A stretch of DNA of 64,000 nt from Epiperipatus broadwayi (taxonomy: Eukaryota > Onychophora > Udeonychophora > Euonychophora > Peripatidae), in the NCBI GenBank assembly GCA_028023455.1, contig JAQFVV010000256.1, positions 168,501 through 232,500 on the forward strand. The letters are read 5' to 3'. A program made the translations under genes and the position numbers. The notes beneath the pieces were generated by a model that did no database searches, was not told where the DNA came from, and was given only the letters and a program-made list of their open reading frames with translations. Shown piece after piece: positions 12,885 to 24,375 of this stretch. Position 1 is the stretch's first letter. Each line of letters begins with the position of its first letter.

Positions 12885-13190
12885 CAGAGTGGGATTTGGG
12901 CTTTCCATCATCAGATTTTCAATGGTATGGATGGCTGAAGAGTTGGAGGTTGTAATAGATTGAAGCCTGTTTATTAAAGTATGAAGATTTGCTATCTTAA
13001 TATAAATTGAGCACTGATTACATATGTGTGTGAGAGATGATAATCTGGACCATTGATGAGTGCTGGTGCAGCATGAAATACATATATTGGTGATTATTTG
13101 TCTTTTCTATATGTGTGAGGCCATGTGTATCAGTAACATGAGATAGTGTGGACAGTTGAAAAGTGCTTGAAAGTCTGAGTTCAAATCCCC
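12885..13190. repeat. Dispersed ~300-bp repeat, copy 2 (inside hAT)
   Basis: Second copy of the 5316-5612 repeat, inserted within the hAT element upstream of its transposase. It ends with GAGTTCAAATCCCC, a tRNA B-box-like word. Confidence 0.65.
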
Positions 13191-14079
13191 TATATTTACA
13201 ATTAAACGCCAGGTATATAAAGAATGTCTGTATTTCAAATATTTATTAATATAATATTCTAATTTATTTTGTACTTTAAGTTCAATATTGCAATCATTTA
13301 AGTAATATATTTATATCTAATAAATATGACTTAAAAGAGTTCTAATGCTGAATACAAGTAAACCATTTAAAACTTACTTTCCTTTAAAAGTAATATTTTT
13401 TATGTTAATTTTAATATTTATTACATGTATGCAAATCGATAACACATTTATATGTATATAATTACAAAAACGAAGTGTTATTACCTCTTGTGTAAAATGA
13501 ATATTAAACACATATGGATATAAAAACTTAGTATTTCATAGACACTGTAAACAAAAAATATCAGCAAATAAATGTGTATTTAACATAAATATGTATCTGA
13601 AATTATATTATCTTTTTTTAAATGTGTAGATAGTTAAATTAATAAAAGAGAATGTATAAAAAATATAACTAAAGCTAGTTTTTAAAAAAAACTACAAAAA
13701 TCAAAAATTTTGAGTATTTCACAGCTACAGTAGAGGTGTGCATGACCTGGTGGTTCAGAAACATTATACTCTTGGAAGCAAGTATATCTTTCAAACTGTC
13801 TTATTTTATTTCTTTGTCTATGGTCTCCACTTCACTACACCTGGCAATTGCCCCAAACACATGGATGAGTAAAAGTGTTACTTCAGTATTAAATCCATTC
13901 AAATATCTGTGGATGCATATTGTTGTCTTTTCCATGTGTTTCATCATTGGGTTTTTTATGCAGTCATATGAATCATCTTATTGTATAAAGTATAATTAAG
14001 ATAAATTACTCAATATTATTCATAACCTTGATTGTTTTAATTTTTCCAATATACAAAAATTATTCTACACGTATAAAAT

Positions 14080-14221
14080 GTGATAAACAGAGTAGCTAAA
14101 ATTCAAAGAACATTAATCATAAAAAACTATTTGTCAAGTGCTTTCGGTACCGTGTACAAGACTTGGAAAATAGTTTTTTTATAATTAATGTTTTTTGAAT
14201 TTTAACTACTCTAATTATCAC
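14080..14221. repeat. Fold-back element with ~60-bp arms (inside hAT)
   Basis: Arms 14080-14139 and 14161-14221 are imperfect reverse complements beginning GTGATAA. The short loop carries TTTCGGTACCGTGTAC. Non-coding, MITE-like, nested in the hAT element. Confidence 0.7.
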
Positions 14222-14540
14222 ACTATATTTGAATAATTCTTATTATTTGATAGAGTTTTTGCATTATTTCTTTCCAATATACGTTTACGTACTTCAATGG
14301 CGTCTCAGCATTGACATTAAAAAATTAATTTATACTTTGTACTTATACTCCTATATACAGAGTATATATATATGCATTTGAAATCTTGCACTTATCGGTA
14401 GTCAAATACTTTTTGCATATTTAAAGCTAAGTTTAATATTTTACATAAAATTTTACATATATTTAAGCAATCGAAATTATTACAAATGTATTATTTTGTT
14501 TGGTTCTAGGATAAAAAATAAATAATAATAAAAAATTAAA

Positions 14541-16418
14541 ATGGATGAAAAAAAGCAACAGATCATTTTAAATTTTTTTGGCAACAGTTCACGTAAACGT
14601 GAGTTAGTGAAGAATCAATAGAATCATCACAAATTCCATAATCATCAAGCACCAGTAGGGAAGAAGATGAAACTGATGGTCAACAGAAGAAAAAATTTAA
14701 AATTTTAAGACAATATGATTTGAAATATGGTTTATACAAGAACTTAGAACTGAACTTGATCCATGACTGTTTTGTGCCATATGCTCTGTGAGTGCATCCA
14801 ATGATTCTATAAAACCATCAAAACTTACTAGACATTTGCTGACTAAACATCCAGATTTACCTAATAAGCCAATGAAATATTTTCAAAGATTTCATGACAA
14901 TTTACAAAAGCAAATAAGTTTTTTTAAAAAACTGACAATTCAAAATAAGACTGTATAAAAAGTCTCTTATTTGATGGCATTTCAAATAGTGAAATCAAAA
15001 AAACCTTATACAATTGGAGAGGAAGGAATAAAACCTTTATTATTACAAGTTTGTGAAGAGGTTTTGAGAAATCAAGCCACCCAAAAAATGAAAACAATTC
15101 CTAGGTCTGCTAGGTCTGTGAAATGCAGAATTGAAGAATTGGCCGAAGATGTTGAAGTGCAAGTGGTAGAATTGGTCAAAAATGCAACATTTTGTGCAAT
15201 TCAACTTGATGAATCAACCTACATAACAAACAAAGCTATTTTTCTTTGCTTTGTGAGATTTAATTTCAAAAGATATTTAAAAGAAGAATTTCTATGCTCA
15301 CTCAACTTGCTGGGTAGAACAAATTTTCGATGTATTGAATGAATACTTTCTGAAACATGAAATTGATTGGGAAAAGTATATAGGAATATGTAGATGGTGC
15401 TGAAAGTATGACCAGACATCAATCTGGAGCTGTTAAAAAAATAAAAAATGGTAGACACATAGATTTAATTTTTACACTGTGAACATCTTACCATGAAAGA
15501 TTATCTCCAGAATTACATGAAGTACTGTCTGATGTAATTAAAATTATAAATGAAATTTGGCATAAAGCTCTGAACTCTTGATTATTTGAATCACTTTGTG
15601 ATGAAATAAGCTCACAACATAAACATCTTTTTCTTGCTGAGATACATTGGCTGACAAGGGATAAAGTTTTAACCCGATTGACAAGCAGTAAAATTATTCT
15701 TTCAACAACAAAGTAATTCTAAATTCCAAAATATTTTCTTCGATGATGACAAGGTAGCAAAGCTTGCTTATTTGGCAGACATTTTTTCTTTGTTAAATGA
15801 ATTGAACATATTTATTCAAAGACTACTTTCAGACATTTTTACTTTACAAAGTAAAATGGATGCATTTTAGAAGAAAATAATGTTATGGAAAATGCTATTA
15901 ATCCATGAATATTTGCAAATGTTTTCAAATCTGGATGAATACATAAAAGAAAACAACATCAACCGACAGACAATAGGTCTTGTTCAATAACACTTGCAGT
16001 CACTCAAAGAGTCTTTTGAACATTATTATCCAAAAGAAAAGTTTCCCAGAAATGGAAATATGTAGATAGTAAATCCATTTTATTCAAATATTGAGGAAAG
16101 CAATTTAATTGTAAAAGAAAAAGAAAGTTTAATCGGTCCGATGATAGCCTCAAACTTCACTTCAACTTATCTTCAAGAAGTTATTTTTGGATTTCTGTAA
16201 AAAGCAAATATCCAATATTAAGTGAAAAAGCCTTAAAATTTTTGATTCCATTCACAACGAACTATTTGTTTGAAAAAACGTTCTTTACTGTATCCGCTAT
16301 TAAAAACTAGTATCGCTCTAGGCTTGAAATAGAAGCTCCTTTACGTATTGTGGTGACGTCATTGAAGCCAAAGATTAAAAAAATAATTTCAAACCAAGAG
16401 CAGCAAATGTCACACTAA
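14541..16418 (+). pseudogene. hAT transposase pseudogene (ZBED/SCAND3-like, Buster type)
   Basis: A degenerate reading frame spread over several frames. After a short N-terminal stretch comes a BED-type zinc finger with CAIC ... HLLTKH (about 14770-14860). The longest intact piece, 14971-15342, carries the DDE-region phrase LDESTYITN and reads on in another frame through TDGA-like and TRHQSGAVKKIK motifs. Around 15600-15680 is the family phrase ending HWLTRDKVLTRL. The C-terminal dimerisation block (about 16240-16390) reads FLIPFTTNYLFEK, then YRSRLEIEAPLRI and PKIKKI. This order (BED finger, RNase-H-like domain, hAT dimerisation domain) is known for domesticated ZBED5/ZBED9/FAM200 proteins and their Buster hAT relatives. 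Multiple stops and frameshifts rule out function. Confidence 0.85.
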
Positions 16419-16577
16419 TTTTTAATATATATATATTACTATTATTTATTATTATTTTTGTGTTAAAATTAAAATTATTAATAAATATGTATGTACAACA
16501 TACTCAATGCTTATATTAATTCTATCTTTAAAAATTATATTAGTGGTTCGCAATATCTAAAAGGTTGCCGACCCCTG

Positions 16578-17999
16578 CCATATATATTACGTATTAACAT
16601 GATACGACTTGGATGTAATTTGATCAGAATATAATTTAAAAATATTTAATACAATTTATGTTTACTGCAAAAATCTCATTTTTTTATAAATACTTCTCTT
16701 CAACTCATCAGTTATAATATATAATGTAGTATATTAAAAAATTTTAAAGTTTTAATTAAAGTAAAAACATTGTCCTTCTAACTTGGAAGCTTCTTAGTAA
16801 AATCCCCCCCCCTCCCATCATAATTATTATCTCAAAATCCATTGATTCACTATTTATAGAATGCAAAAAATATGTATAGAACAATGCAAAAAATATATTA
16901 TAAAAAAATTACAAATTGGTAAAAAATGATTTTTTTTAAAAAATTCAAATTACAATCTCTATGTGCAATAATTATAAAATATATTCTGCGATATCACAAG
17001 TAAATGTTAAGAGTTTGAAATGGCAAGTAATAATTTAATATTTTTTAAGTAATATATTTTTAGCATTTCATCACCATCAATTTTTATTTTTAAAAAAATG
17101 GAAAAAAAAGGAATAATAACTATATTTTTTCTATCGTCTTAATGCGTTTAATGTGCAACTTTTAAAATTGTAATCCACATCAAAAGCATGTGCATACATA
17201 CTTCACATATATGTTTAAAAGGACTCTGCAGTATATACACAATATGCATGTGTTTGTGTAATATGTATATATTTAAGATTTAATATTATTCATGAACTTT
17301 AGATACTTATAAAAGAATTAAAACCAAAAGCTGTTGTTTAGTTCACTTGAGAATAAGATTCAGTGCCTACTGGAAGCTCTTTTTTTTAATCATTATATTA
17401 CAAAAATGATTACTTACCTACTTTATGCATCTGTCATAAGGAACAGCTATACATTCATATACTTATTTAAAGCCTGTTGTTGTTGAAGCATGTTCCTTAA
17501 AGTGATAAACTTGTAAGATGAATTTATAAAATATATATTCAATAATAGGAACAATTATATTTGATATTTAAAAAGTTAAGAATTAATATAGCATACTAAA
17601 AAACTGATTATTCAGAATACATATTTGGAGCTATTTATACATTTTCTCAAATATATATAATCATATGTTTGAGATATAAAAACAATAATATGGTTTCCAT
17701 AAATACAGAACATCTTGCATGTAAATCGAGCAAGTTGGATAGTTAAATAAAGTAGAAAGAAAATCACACATATATAAATATTAAAAAGATATATTTTATC
17801 TTATATAATATTTTATAAAACCAAGACTATATCTAGAAGTAAAAGAATTATAATAATTTTAATCTAATAAAAAATGATTAATAGGCATATTAGTATTTAT
17901 TGAAAGAATATTGCTGTCAGACAGTGCTTGCATAAAATATACACATTGTAATATAAATTTACACATTGCTAAAAGTGATGTTAATAAATAAACAATTGA
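16578..17999. other. AT-rich non-coding stretch
   Basis: No gene or clear repeat. Contains a C-run (16804-16812) and short AT microsatellites. Confidence 0.35.
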
Positions 18000-18190
18000 A
18001 ATCTAATACTGGGTTCCAAGAGATTGTCAAAGACCCAGAAAAATATCACATGTAAGCTGGATGGATGAAATAAGAAAGTATGCAGGGGTGATGAGGAGAA
18101 GAGAGGCTAGAGATTGGAGAAGTTGGATTGACCTTGGAGAGACCTTAATCCTGAAGTGGATTGATAATGGCTGACAATGATGATAATGTT
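18000..18190 (+). pseudogene. LINE 3'-end fragment
   Basis: Nucleotide match to the LINE C-terminus at 47.9-48.1 kb: the phrases CCAAGAGATTG, AAAGACCCAG and ATGGATGAAATAAGAAAG, then TTGGAGAGACC. It ends in GATAATGG...GATGATAATG, like the tail of the other copy. Only the last ~60 codons are represented, with stops and frameshifts: a 5'-truncated, dead copy. Confidence 0.75.
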
Positions 18191-18506
18191 AAATAAATAC
18201 AAAAAAATTGGTAACTAACATTTAACAACTCATGAGATGGCTTGGATTAGCTAAAGAGATATATTTAATTAAACCATTATATATTTAAAATAACTCCTAT
18301 TTTGCTCTATGTAAGCTTATTTATGAATCAACTAAGATTATAATTTGTTTACAGGCTTTTGAAATTGATAGAATTTTTTTATGTGTACAACTACAAGTTT
18401 GAAGTATAAGGATACAGTATTTATTTTGAAAAATTAAGGGACAATTTTATCTAGTCCTTTGTTATTCAATTTTTCAGATGTTTCCAATAAAAGAACAAAC
18501 TGTCCA

Positions 18507-18597
18507 GCATTGATGATTGAGTGGTCATCACAGCTGCCTTACAAGCAGTTGTCCTGGGTTCACTTCTTGCCAATGCTTTGACACATGAAAAAAAAAG
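18507..18597 (+). mobile_element. tRNA-derived SINE with A-tail
   Basis: Starts GCATTGA, which pairs with CCAATGC at 18570-18576 except at one position, like an acceptor stem. It has a D-arm/A-box-like TGATTGAGTGGTCA, an anticodon-arm hairpin CTGCCTTACAAGCAG and a B-box-like GGGTTCACTTC. The anticodon position reads TAC (Val-like). An A-run follows at 18588-18596. The T-arm is too poor for a working tRNA. Related to the minus-strand element at 4403-4506. Confidence 0.65.
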
Positions 18598-19118
18598 AAC
18601 AAACTTCTAATTGCTGAAAAAATGTTTACTAAGTTACAATTTTCATATTCTTTAATATACTAAATTGTATTTATACTTTCTATCCAATAGCTACTTGTGA
18701 TAATAAAGCCTTTAATTATTATCAGGAATAATTTGCAATTGTTCATTAACTCACTTTATTCTAACATTTCAACATTTGTAGTTACATTCTAAGCTTTAGT
18801 CAACGTTTTTATACACGATTAAAATATCTAAAATTTTTGTTTTACAATTTAATAGAAGCAGAACATACATTTTTCTTAAAATATTAAATGATTTTTTTTT
18901 ATTCGTCTTTTAAATTAGAAATTATTATTTTTTTAATCCATGAAATTTTGAATATTTTTGCAGTATTTATTGGATTTCTTTATTATCTTTTTAAGTAGTA
19001 AGAGCGTTTTAATTTTTGTTACAATTTATTAATGGTTCATGCAAAATTATTCGTTATATATAGTTATACCCTGTTATATATGCACTTTTCTACATCACAA
19101 TAATAATTTTCAGTCATT
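18598..19118. other. AT-rich non-coding stretch
   Basis: Nothing recognised. Confidence 0.35.
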
Positions 19119-19664
19119 ATGAATACACTGCAGGATGAAGCTTTCTCCATAACTAAACCAATTTCTTTTATCCATCTATCATTATCTATCCATCCCCTAT
19201 GTGGTCTAAGTGTTTTACACCTCCTTAGGATTCAATTTAAAATATCTTTGTCCATCTATTATCATTTCTTTCTACAAATATGTTCATCCAGTGCCATTGC
19301 ATTCGCTTAATTCTTTCAATCATATCAGTGATGCTTATTTGTTTTGTTTTTTACATATCTTAACATATATTTCTTCATTGTATGGTGAGTGGTCTAAAGT
19401 CTGTATTTCTTTTCTGTTAATTGTTTATATTTTAGTTCCTGTCTAAGGACTAATAAAATACATTTATTAAAAAGCCTTTAGTTTTCAAACATATAGGCAT
19501 ATTTTCTTTTAATACTAAGTTATTTCTTTCAAAGCATTTCATCCAAGTTTAATTCTATGATTAGTTTCATTATATTTCCACCTGTATTACTAATTTGTCT
19601 AAGCTATTTATAGTTATTAAACTCTAATATTTATATTTATTAATATCTATATATATATATATTA

Positions 19665-19706
<42 letters not shown>

Positions 19707-20700
19707 CCTAATATCTTTTTATCACCTTTATTACGTAACAATATTACTACTGCATTCTTTAATCATCTTATTTGGTATACAGCTTTGCCAACAATCTTTC
19801 GACTTTTTCATCTGCTTGTTTATCAATAATAATTTTATAGATTCTCAATTTTTTTCTTCAGAAATGTAATTGTATGTTACATCTCTTAATTTGAAATCCT
19901 TTGCAATTCTAAATATATAAAAATTAAAATGGATGATTTACTTTTTATATTGCTATGTAATTCTTTACAGAACTCTTCAACACAACCTGATATTATATTT
20001 CTTTTTAATAATAATTTCGTATATTTTCTTATTGCTGAAATAACTTTTCTTCCAATACCAAGATGCTGTTTTACATTTTTAAGATTTCTCTTATATAGCT
20101 TTCTTTGTCAATTTACAATTATCCTTATTAATACTTTTTTGTAACACTTTAACTAAACTCAAGATATTCAATTTTTTTAATGAATCATTTTCAAAAAAAT
20201 TTCCTGTTTCTTCTTTATCTTCAATTATTGTCATGAGGAAATCTACTGACAAATTACTGCTTTTTTGAACCAACTATTTAATTTTAAACATTTTAATAGA
20301 ATATTAATTATGTTTTTATTAATATCAGGAAAATCAGAACAGTGTTCGAAATCTATTAATATTTTTAAATGTTTTGCAAATTCTAAATTAAATTTATTAG
20401 AGAGTTTATGAATATTAGAAAGGTCAATTATTAATACTGTTTTTCTTAATAGTGTTTGTCTGTCTAATTTTGCATTAATGAATATTTTACATCTTATTAA
20501 TCGATAATTATTTCCTTTGTTAAAGCTTTTAAAAACATAACTATCCAATACACATTTTTTCTTAGTAAATGTATAATTCAATTGTGCTATAACTTTATAC
20601 AGATGTTTTGATGTCCATTTCAATTTAACATTTTTTAAAACAAAAGAATATACAAAGGGCTTTTTTTTTCTTATGACAACAGAATGTAATGTATTGTTTG
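19119..20700 (-). pseudogene. LINE pseudogene: endonuclease C-terminus, RT N-terminus and 3' end
   Basis: Minus strand, several frames. The longest intact piece (20243-20623) has KWTSKHLYKVIAQLNYTF near its start and then YRLIRCKIFINAKLDRQ. These match the end of the APE-type endonuclease of animal LINEs (the KWTW...SDHRLVR region). Next comes the linker toward the RT, with NLKNVKQHLGIGRKV near 20050 and, around 19890, a FYxxLYS-like segment. The part at 19119-19310 corresponds to the C-terminal WAGHI-type tail also seen at 47.9 kb, heavily mutated. The central RT palm is not identifiable, so it is deleted or too decayed. A (TA)n array sits inside. Confidence 0.65.
19647..19703. repeat. (TA)n microsatellite
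   Basis: Two TA runs separated by TTAGGATAT, within the LINE remnant. Confidence 0.9.
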
Positions 20701-21663
20701 TTAGAATTCTCTTTGATTACTATGCTGGTGTTTTATTCATAATCTTTTTGACAGTATTAAGGAAGTTAAAAGAAAATGTTTTTAAATGTTAAATAAAATT
20801 TCCAACAATTCCATGAATTATTAAAAAAATATATGAAAAAGCTTTTAATTTGCATATTAAGTATTGCTTTCTGATAAAGTTAGTCAATAAACTACTTAAG
20901 GAAACAGAAATAAAATATTACTAGCAGCAATTTTAATAAGAAAGTCAATATTACTCAGAATACCATTTTTAATTATCGAAAAGATAAGTAATTAAAAATA
21001 AAAATTTTGAAATAGTAGTGGCAGAATCTAAAACTAACAACATTAAAAAAATATAAAAGTAGACAAAATTAATCAAAGCTATTTCATTAAACAACAGTAA
21101 CTTTTACAGTATTTTTTTGCTATTTTTTAATAATACCTAAAAAATAGTATAACAAAACAAAGTATCTATAAAGAAAAGATGTGTTAATTAGATGTCGGTT
21201 ATTGATTTACAAAATAATGTGAAAATGGATCTATGAAAATTGAATACATGGAAGATGACTTGCTGCATTGATATATATTAGATAATGTAGCAAAGACTGA
21301 AATAGCATGAGAGAGTTTTGCCTATTGACTAAATAGTATTCATTATTTGCATATATAATATGCTATCAAATGTTTAACATACTTTTAAGAAATTAACATT
21401 TTTTAACATTATCTCCCACATCTCCTCCCTCTTTTTCTCTCTTTGTGTCTGTACGTCTCTGTATCCATATATATATATATATTGGAAAGGTTTTCCAGCA
21501 AACTTACGATTTTTTCCTTATGGCTGACTATAGCCAATCCAACTATTCATCCCATGTTAATCAGTAAATGGATATTTGCTATTTTTTAGTCAGTGGGTAA
21601 ACAAAACCATCTGATAATTGACAATTCTTTGTGAGTACTGTCTTTTTCTTTACTGTTCTTTAT
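20701..21663. other. AT-rich non-coding stretch
   Basis: No ORF. The first ~80 bases may still be LINE endonuclease debris; the rest holds nothing recognised. Confidence 0.35.
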
Positions 21664-21735
21664 ACATTTTAGCATAGTTGGTAGACCAACCATCTTAGTA
21701 TCAGGAAGTCCAAGGATCGATTCTGGCACTCAAAC
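21664..21735 (+). mobile_element. tRNA-like SINE head
   Basis: A-box-like TAGCATAGTTGGTAGA and, about 30 bases on, a B-box-like GGATCGATTCTGG, in the order and spacing of a tRNA-derived Pol III promoter. No full cloverleaf. A downstream T-rich stretch follows instead of a clear A-tail, so the element's end is not defined. Confidence 0.5.
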
Positions 21736-21864
21736 TTTTTAAGAACTCCTGAGAAATAATGCCATAAGTCTTTTTTTTTACTTTTTTTCTACTTTTTTGT
21801 GAGAGGTTGCTGTAGATACCTTTTTTTTTTTGCCCATTGATTATATATATATACACACACACAA

Positions 21865-22648
21865 GGGTACTAAAAAATAACTGAAATTTTATAATAATAA
21901 AATTTGTTTATTTTTAAGTGTTATAAATTTAATCATTTTCAAATGATCATCCATTTAATGCAATACACCATTCTAAATAGGTTTTTTACTTTTTAAAGTA
22001 GTCTGGAAGTACTTGCAAAATGATGTCCTTTAACGTCTCTGTTATTTTTTTGCACCACTTTTAAAAACGAAATTGAGGCAGTTTTCATTCGAGAGATTAA
22101 AAAAAAGCAAGAAGTGATATCTGAGTGAATATAGATGATTGATAAGCTGGATCATACCTCAAGGCTTAGAGAGATCATATTTTGTAGGTGTGAAGCTTGC
22201 ACTTTTTTCTATGTCTCAAAACAAAATGTTTACATTTTACCACATCATTTAAATGTTTCAGACCTTGCAGATAAAATACCTGACTGTTATGAACTAAATT
22301 TGAGAGATAGATACTGTTTGTGTCAAAAAAAATCAGCATTGTTTTCACTTTGGATTTCATAGGCAATGCTTTTTTTGGAATTTGATAAATTTAACATTTT
22401 AATTAATTTCTTGTAATCTGTTTCAAGCAATACAACTTTTTTCCTTGTTGTTTTGTAGAACTTTTCAATCATAAAAAAGGCAAAATTCACTTTATAAAAC
22501 AATGTATCACATGACCAATAATTTCACATGGTGATGCTATTGGCAAATTGATGTAGAGTGTTTTCTGCAAAATGCACATAATAGCAGAAGCATATACTAC
22601 AACAGGTGTGCAAATCACAGAACAATTCTGGTTATGTTGGGATCCCCC
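21865..22648 (-). mobile_element. Internally deleted mariner-like element
   Basis: Imperfect terminal inverted repeats: AGGGTACTAAAAAATAACTG on the left against a right end that reads inward GAGGGGGATCCCAACATAAC. AT-repeat flanks are compatible with a TA target. About 0.78 kb, against ~1.3 kb for a full mariner, so it has lost internal sequence. Minus-strand coding traces identify the family (see the transposase entry). Confidence 0.65.
21930..22370 (-). pseudogene. mariner transposase remnant
   Basis: The frame at 22175-22366 reads SKVKTMLIFFDTNSIYLSNL, the mariner catalytic-domain phrase (K-x-K-x-M-L-x-x-F-F-D) around the second catalytic Asp. It continues YLQGLKHLNDVV. Further down, after stops and shifts, LPDYFKK-KTYLEWCIALNG matches the extreme C-terminus of the family. 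The HHDNA block with the expected catalytic Asp is not recognisable, so it is dead. Confidence 0.75.
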
Positions 22649-22789
22649 TCATATATATATATATATAAAATCTCTATTTTGTTTTTTACCTATTCTTGCT
22701 AAACATACAGAAAGTTATTCTTTCATAGGCTGGTGAAAAAAGGTTTGCTTCTTCAATATATATATATATATATATAAAACAATTTAAAT

Positions 22790-22825
<36 letters not shown>

Positions 22826-22861
22826 AAATAAATGTCCACTAATATCAATAATATAATAACA
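22649..22861. repeat. (TA)n palindrome cluster
   Basis: Two TA arrays surround AAACAATTTAAATTGTTT (about 22778-22795), making a perfect palindrome of roughly 75 bp. This is the AT-rich flank of the PLE palindrome's left end. Confidence 0.7.
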
Positions 22862-22942
22862 AAACTTAAATATATTCCAAACAACAGTAAACAATTTATA
22901 ATACAATATAAATAAAAACTCAATAAAAACTCATAAAGAAAT

Positions 22943-22973
22943 ATTTTCGATTATATTCATAATCATTTTCAAC
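22943..22973 (-). ncRNA. Hammerhead-like stem-loop in PLE tail (left copy)
   Basis: Minus strand: TTGAAAAT, stem GATTAT / ATAATC with a short loop, then GAAA. PLE pLTRs are known to carry hammerhead ribozymes with CTGATGA-stem II-GAAA cores. Here the first box is degenerate (TTGAAAA), so catalysis is doubtful; the stem and GAAA box are retained. Confidence 0.4.
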
Positions 22974-23023
22974 TCAACTTTCAAAATGAAATCATCTATT
23001 ACCAACCAGAAACACATGTCGAT

Positions 23024-24371
23024 TTAAATATCCCACAATTCATTAATCCTAACATTTGCTGACTGTCTGTTTATTATCGTATTTTTATACCTACTAATAA
23101 AAACTGCCTCTTTAATTTTTCTTTTTTCATTATCTCTCTCTTGTCCTAAAATTTTTATTTTATTTATATCAAAATTAAACTTAAAATTACAATTTCTATC
23201 ATGATCATAAAAAACAGATTCAGTATATAACTTGACTTCATTACTATTATCATTACATATCTGTACATTTTTCAAAACTCTTTTATATAACAATTTATGT
23301 TCTTTAATTCTTTTCTCTATATTACATCTAGATTCCCCTATATATGATAAGTTACACCCACAAAAAATTCTATAAATTATATTACTCACATTATTTTTTT
23401 CTAACTTATCTTTTGAATTATTAACCATTCTATTTAAATTACCTGATCCATAAAAAGAAACATTATATATACCATTATAAACTTTTTTCATAAATTTTAC
23501 TTGATTATTATTATAAAAAGGGAAAGAAATCCACTTCTTACTCTTAATTTCTTCATCACCAGTATTTCTATTAATTTTCTTACTAAATTGACAAACCACT
23601 TGATAAATTTCTTTTATATTATAACCTACACTTAATAATTCACTTACATAATTTTCAATATTTTTCTTTTTATCACATGCATATTTACACAAAATATTAT
23701 TTCTATACAAAAAAGTCCTAAAACCAGCCATCTTATAATTATGTGGCACGTTAGATAAATAGGAAATATACCCTCTAGTTTCAATAGGTTTAATAAACAA
23801 TTTATAGTCAATCATATTAATGTTCCTTGAAATTATCAAATCTAAATATTTAATACTGTTGTTATATTCTTTCTCCATAGTCCAGATAAGACCTTTTAAT
23901 TTATTACATTCATCAAAAATTTTTATCAATCATTTCTGAAGAAGCACATATAAAAACATCATCCACATATCTCGTATATATCTTAATATTTCCCATAAAT
24001 ATAAATTTGTTTAAAATTTTCTCTTCATAATATGACAAAACAAAACTGCATAACTGTGCCACCATTGGTAATCCCATTGGCCAGCCTTTACTCATCTTAT
24101 AAAATTTACCATTAAAGGATGCAACAATATTTTGTTCAATAAAATTTAAAGCCTTCATCAGAAAACATATTAATTGATTATCCACTTTCTTTTCCAATAA
24201 AGGTTGATGAATTATCTTAATTGAATCAAGTCTATCAATAGATCCATACATCTCAGACACATCCAATGACACTAAAACATCACCACAGTCCAAACTTAAA
24301 TCTTTAATTTTTTCAACAAAATCAAATGATGATGTTACAGAATATTTTCCAAATCCATCACCACAGTCCAA
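23024..24371 (-). pseudogene. PLE RT/GIY-YIG polyprotein fragment (left copy)
   Basis: Two overlapping frames. The upstream frame (23913-24371) holds the RT palm: motif A VSLDVSEMY, the B-type motif GWPMGLPMVAQLC and the catalytic motif C YVDD. The downstream frame (23024-23929) runs 301 codons through the linker to the C-terminal GIY-YIG-type nuclease, FCGCNLSYIGES...EKRIKEH, with conserved C-terminal FYDHDRNCNFKF and the end SANVRINELWDI. RT fingers and everything N-terminal are absent. The frames are offset by one base at a GATAAAAATTTTTGAT run near 23925. That single-base shift after the YVDD motif would end translation early unless frameshifting occurs. About 20 residues at the extreme start are followed upstream by an artefactual junction. 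Confidence 0.85.
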
Positions 24372-24375
24372 ACTT

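Larger units (their letters stand above)
12183..16577 (+). mobile_element. hAT transposon, complete ends, decayed
   Basis: The 3' end, read outward-in on the minus strand, starts CAGGGGTCGGCAACC, a classic hAT terminus. The 5' end at 12183 reads CAATGATTGGCAACT, matching at 10 of the first 14 positions. Immediately outside are CCATAAAT (12175-12182) and CCATATAT (16578-16585), an 8-bp target duplication with one mismatch, the length expected of hAT. The element is 4,395 bp and carries a broken BED-finger transposase. It is itself invaded by the dispersed repeat at 12885 and a fold-back at 14080. Mutation load in the gene and ends indicates old age. Confidence 0.85.
22862..24374 (-). mobile_element. 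Penelope-like element, left arm of a palindrome
   Basis: 5'-truncated PLE read on the minus strand: RT fragment, linker, GIY-YIG endonuclease, stop at 23024-23026, then a ~160-bp 3' tail. It is mirrored by 24376-25823 with only a few percent difference. The two copies meet head to head at 24375. The tail differs beyond about 22862, where the right copy runs into a TA repeat. Confidence 0.85.

Noticed and set aside
15219-15458. 79-codon minus-strand frame
   Set aside because: Antisense to the hAT transposase.
19119-20144. Plus-strand frames of 63-78 codons
   Set aside because: Antisense to the minus-strand LINE remnant; hydrophobic AT-driven composition.
22135-22362. 75-codon plus-strand frame
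   Set aside because: Antisense to the mariner transposase remnant.
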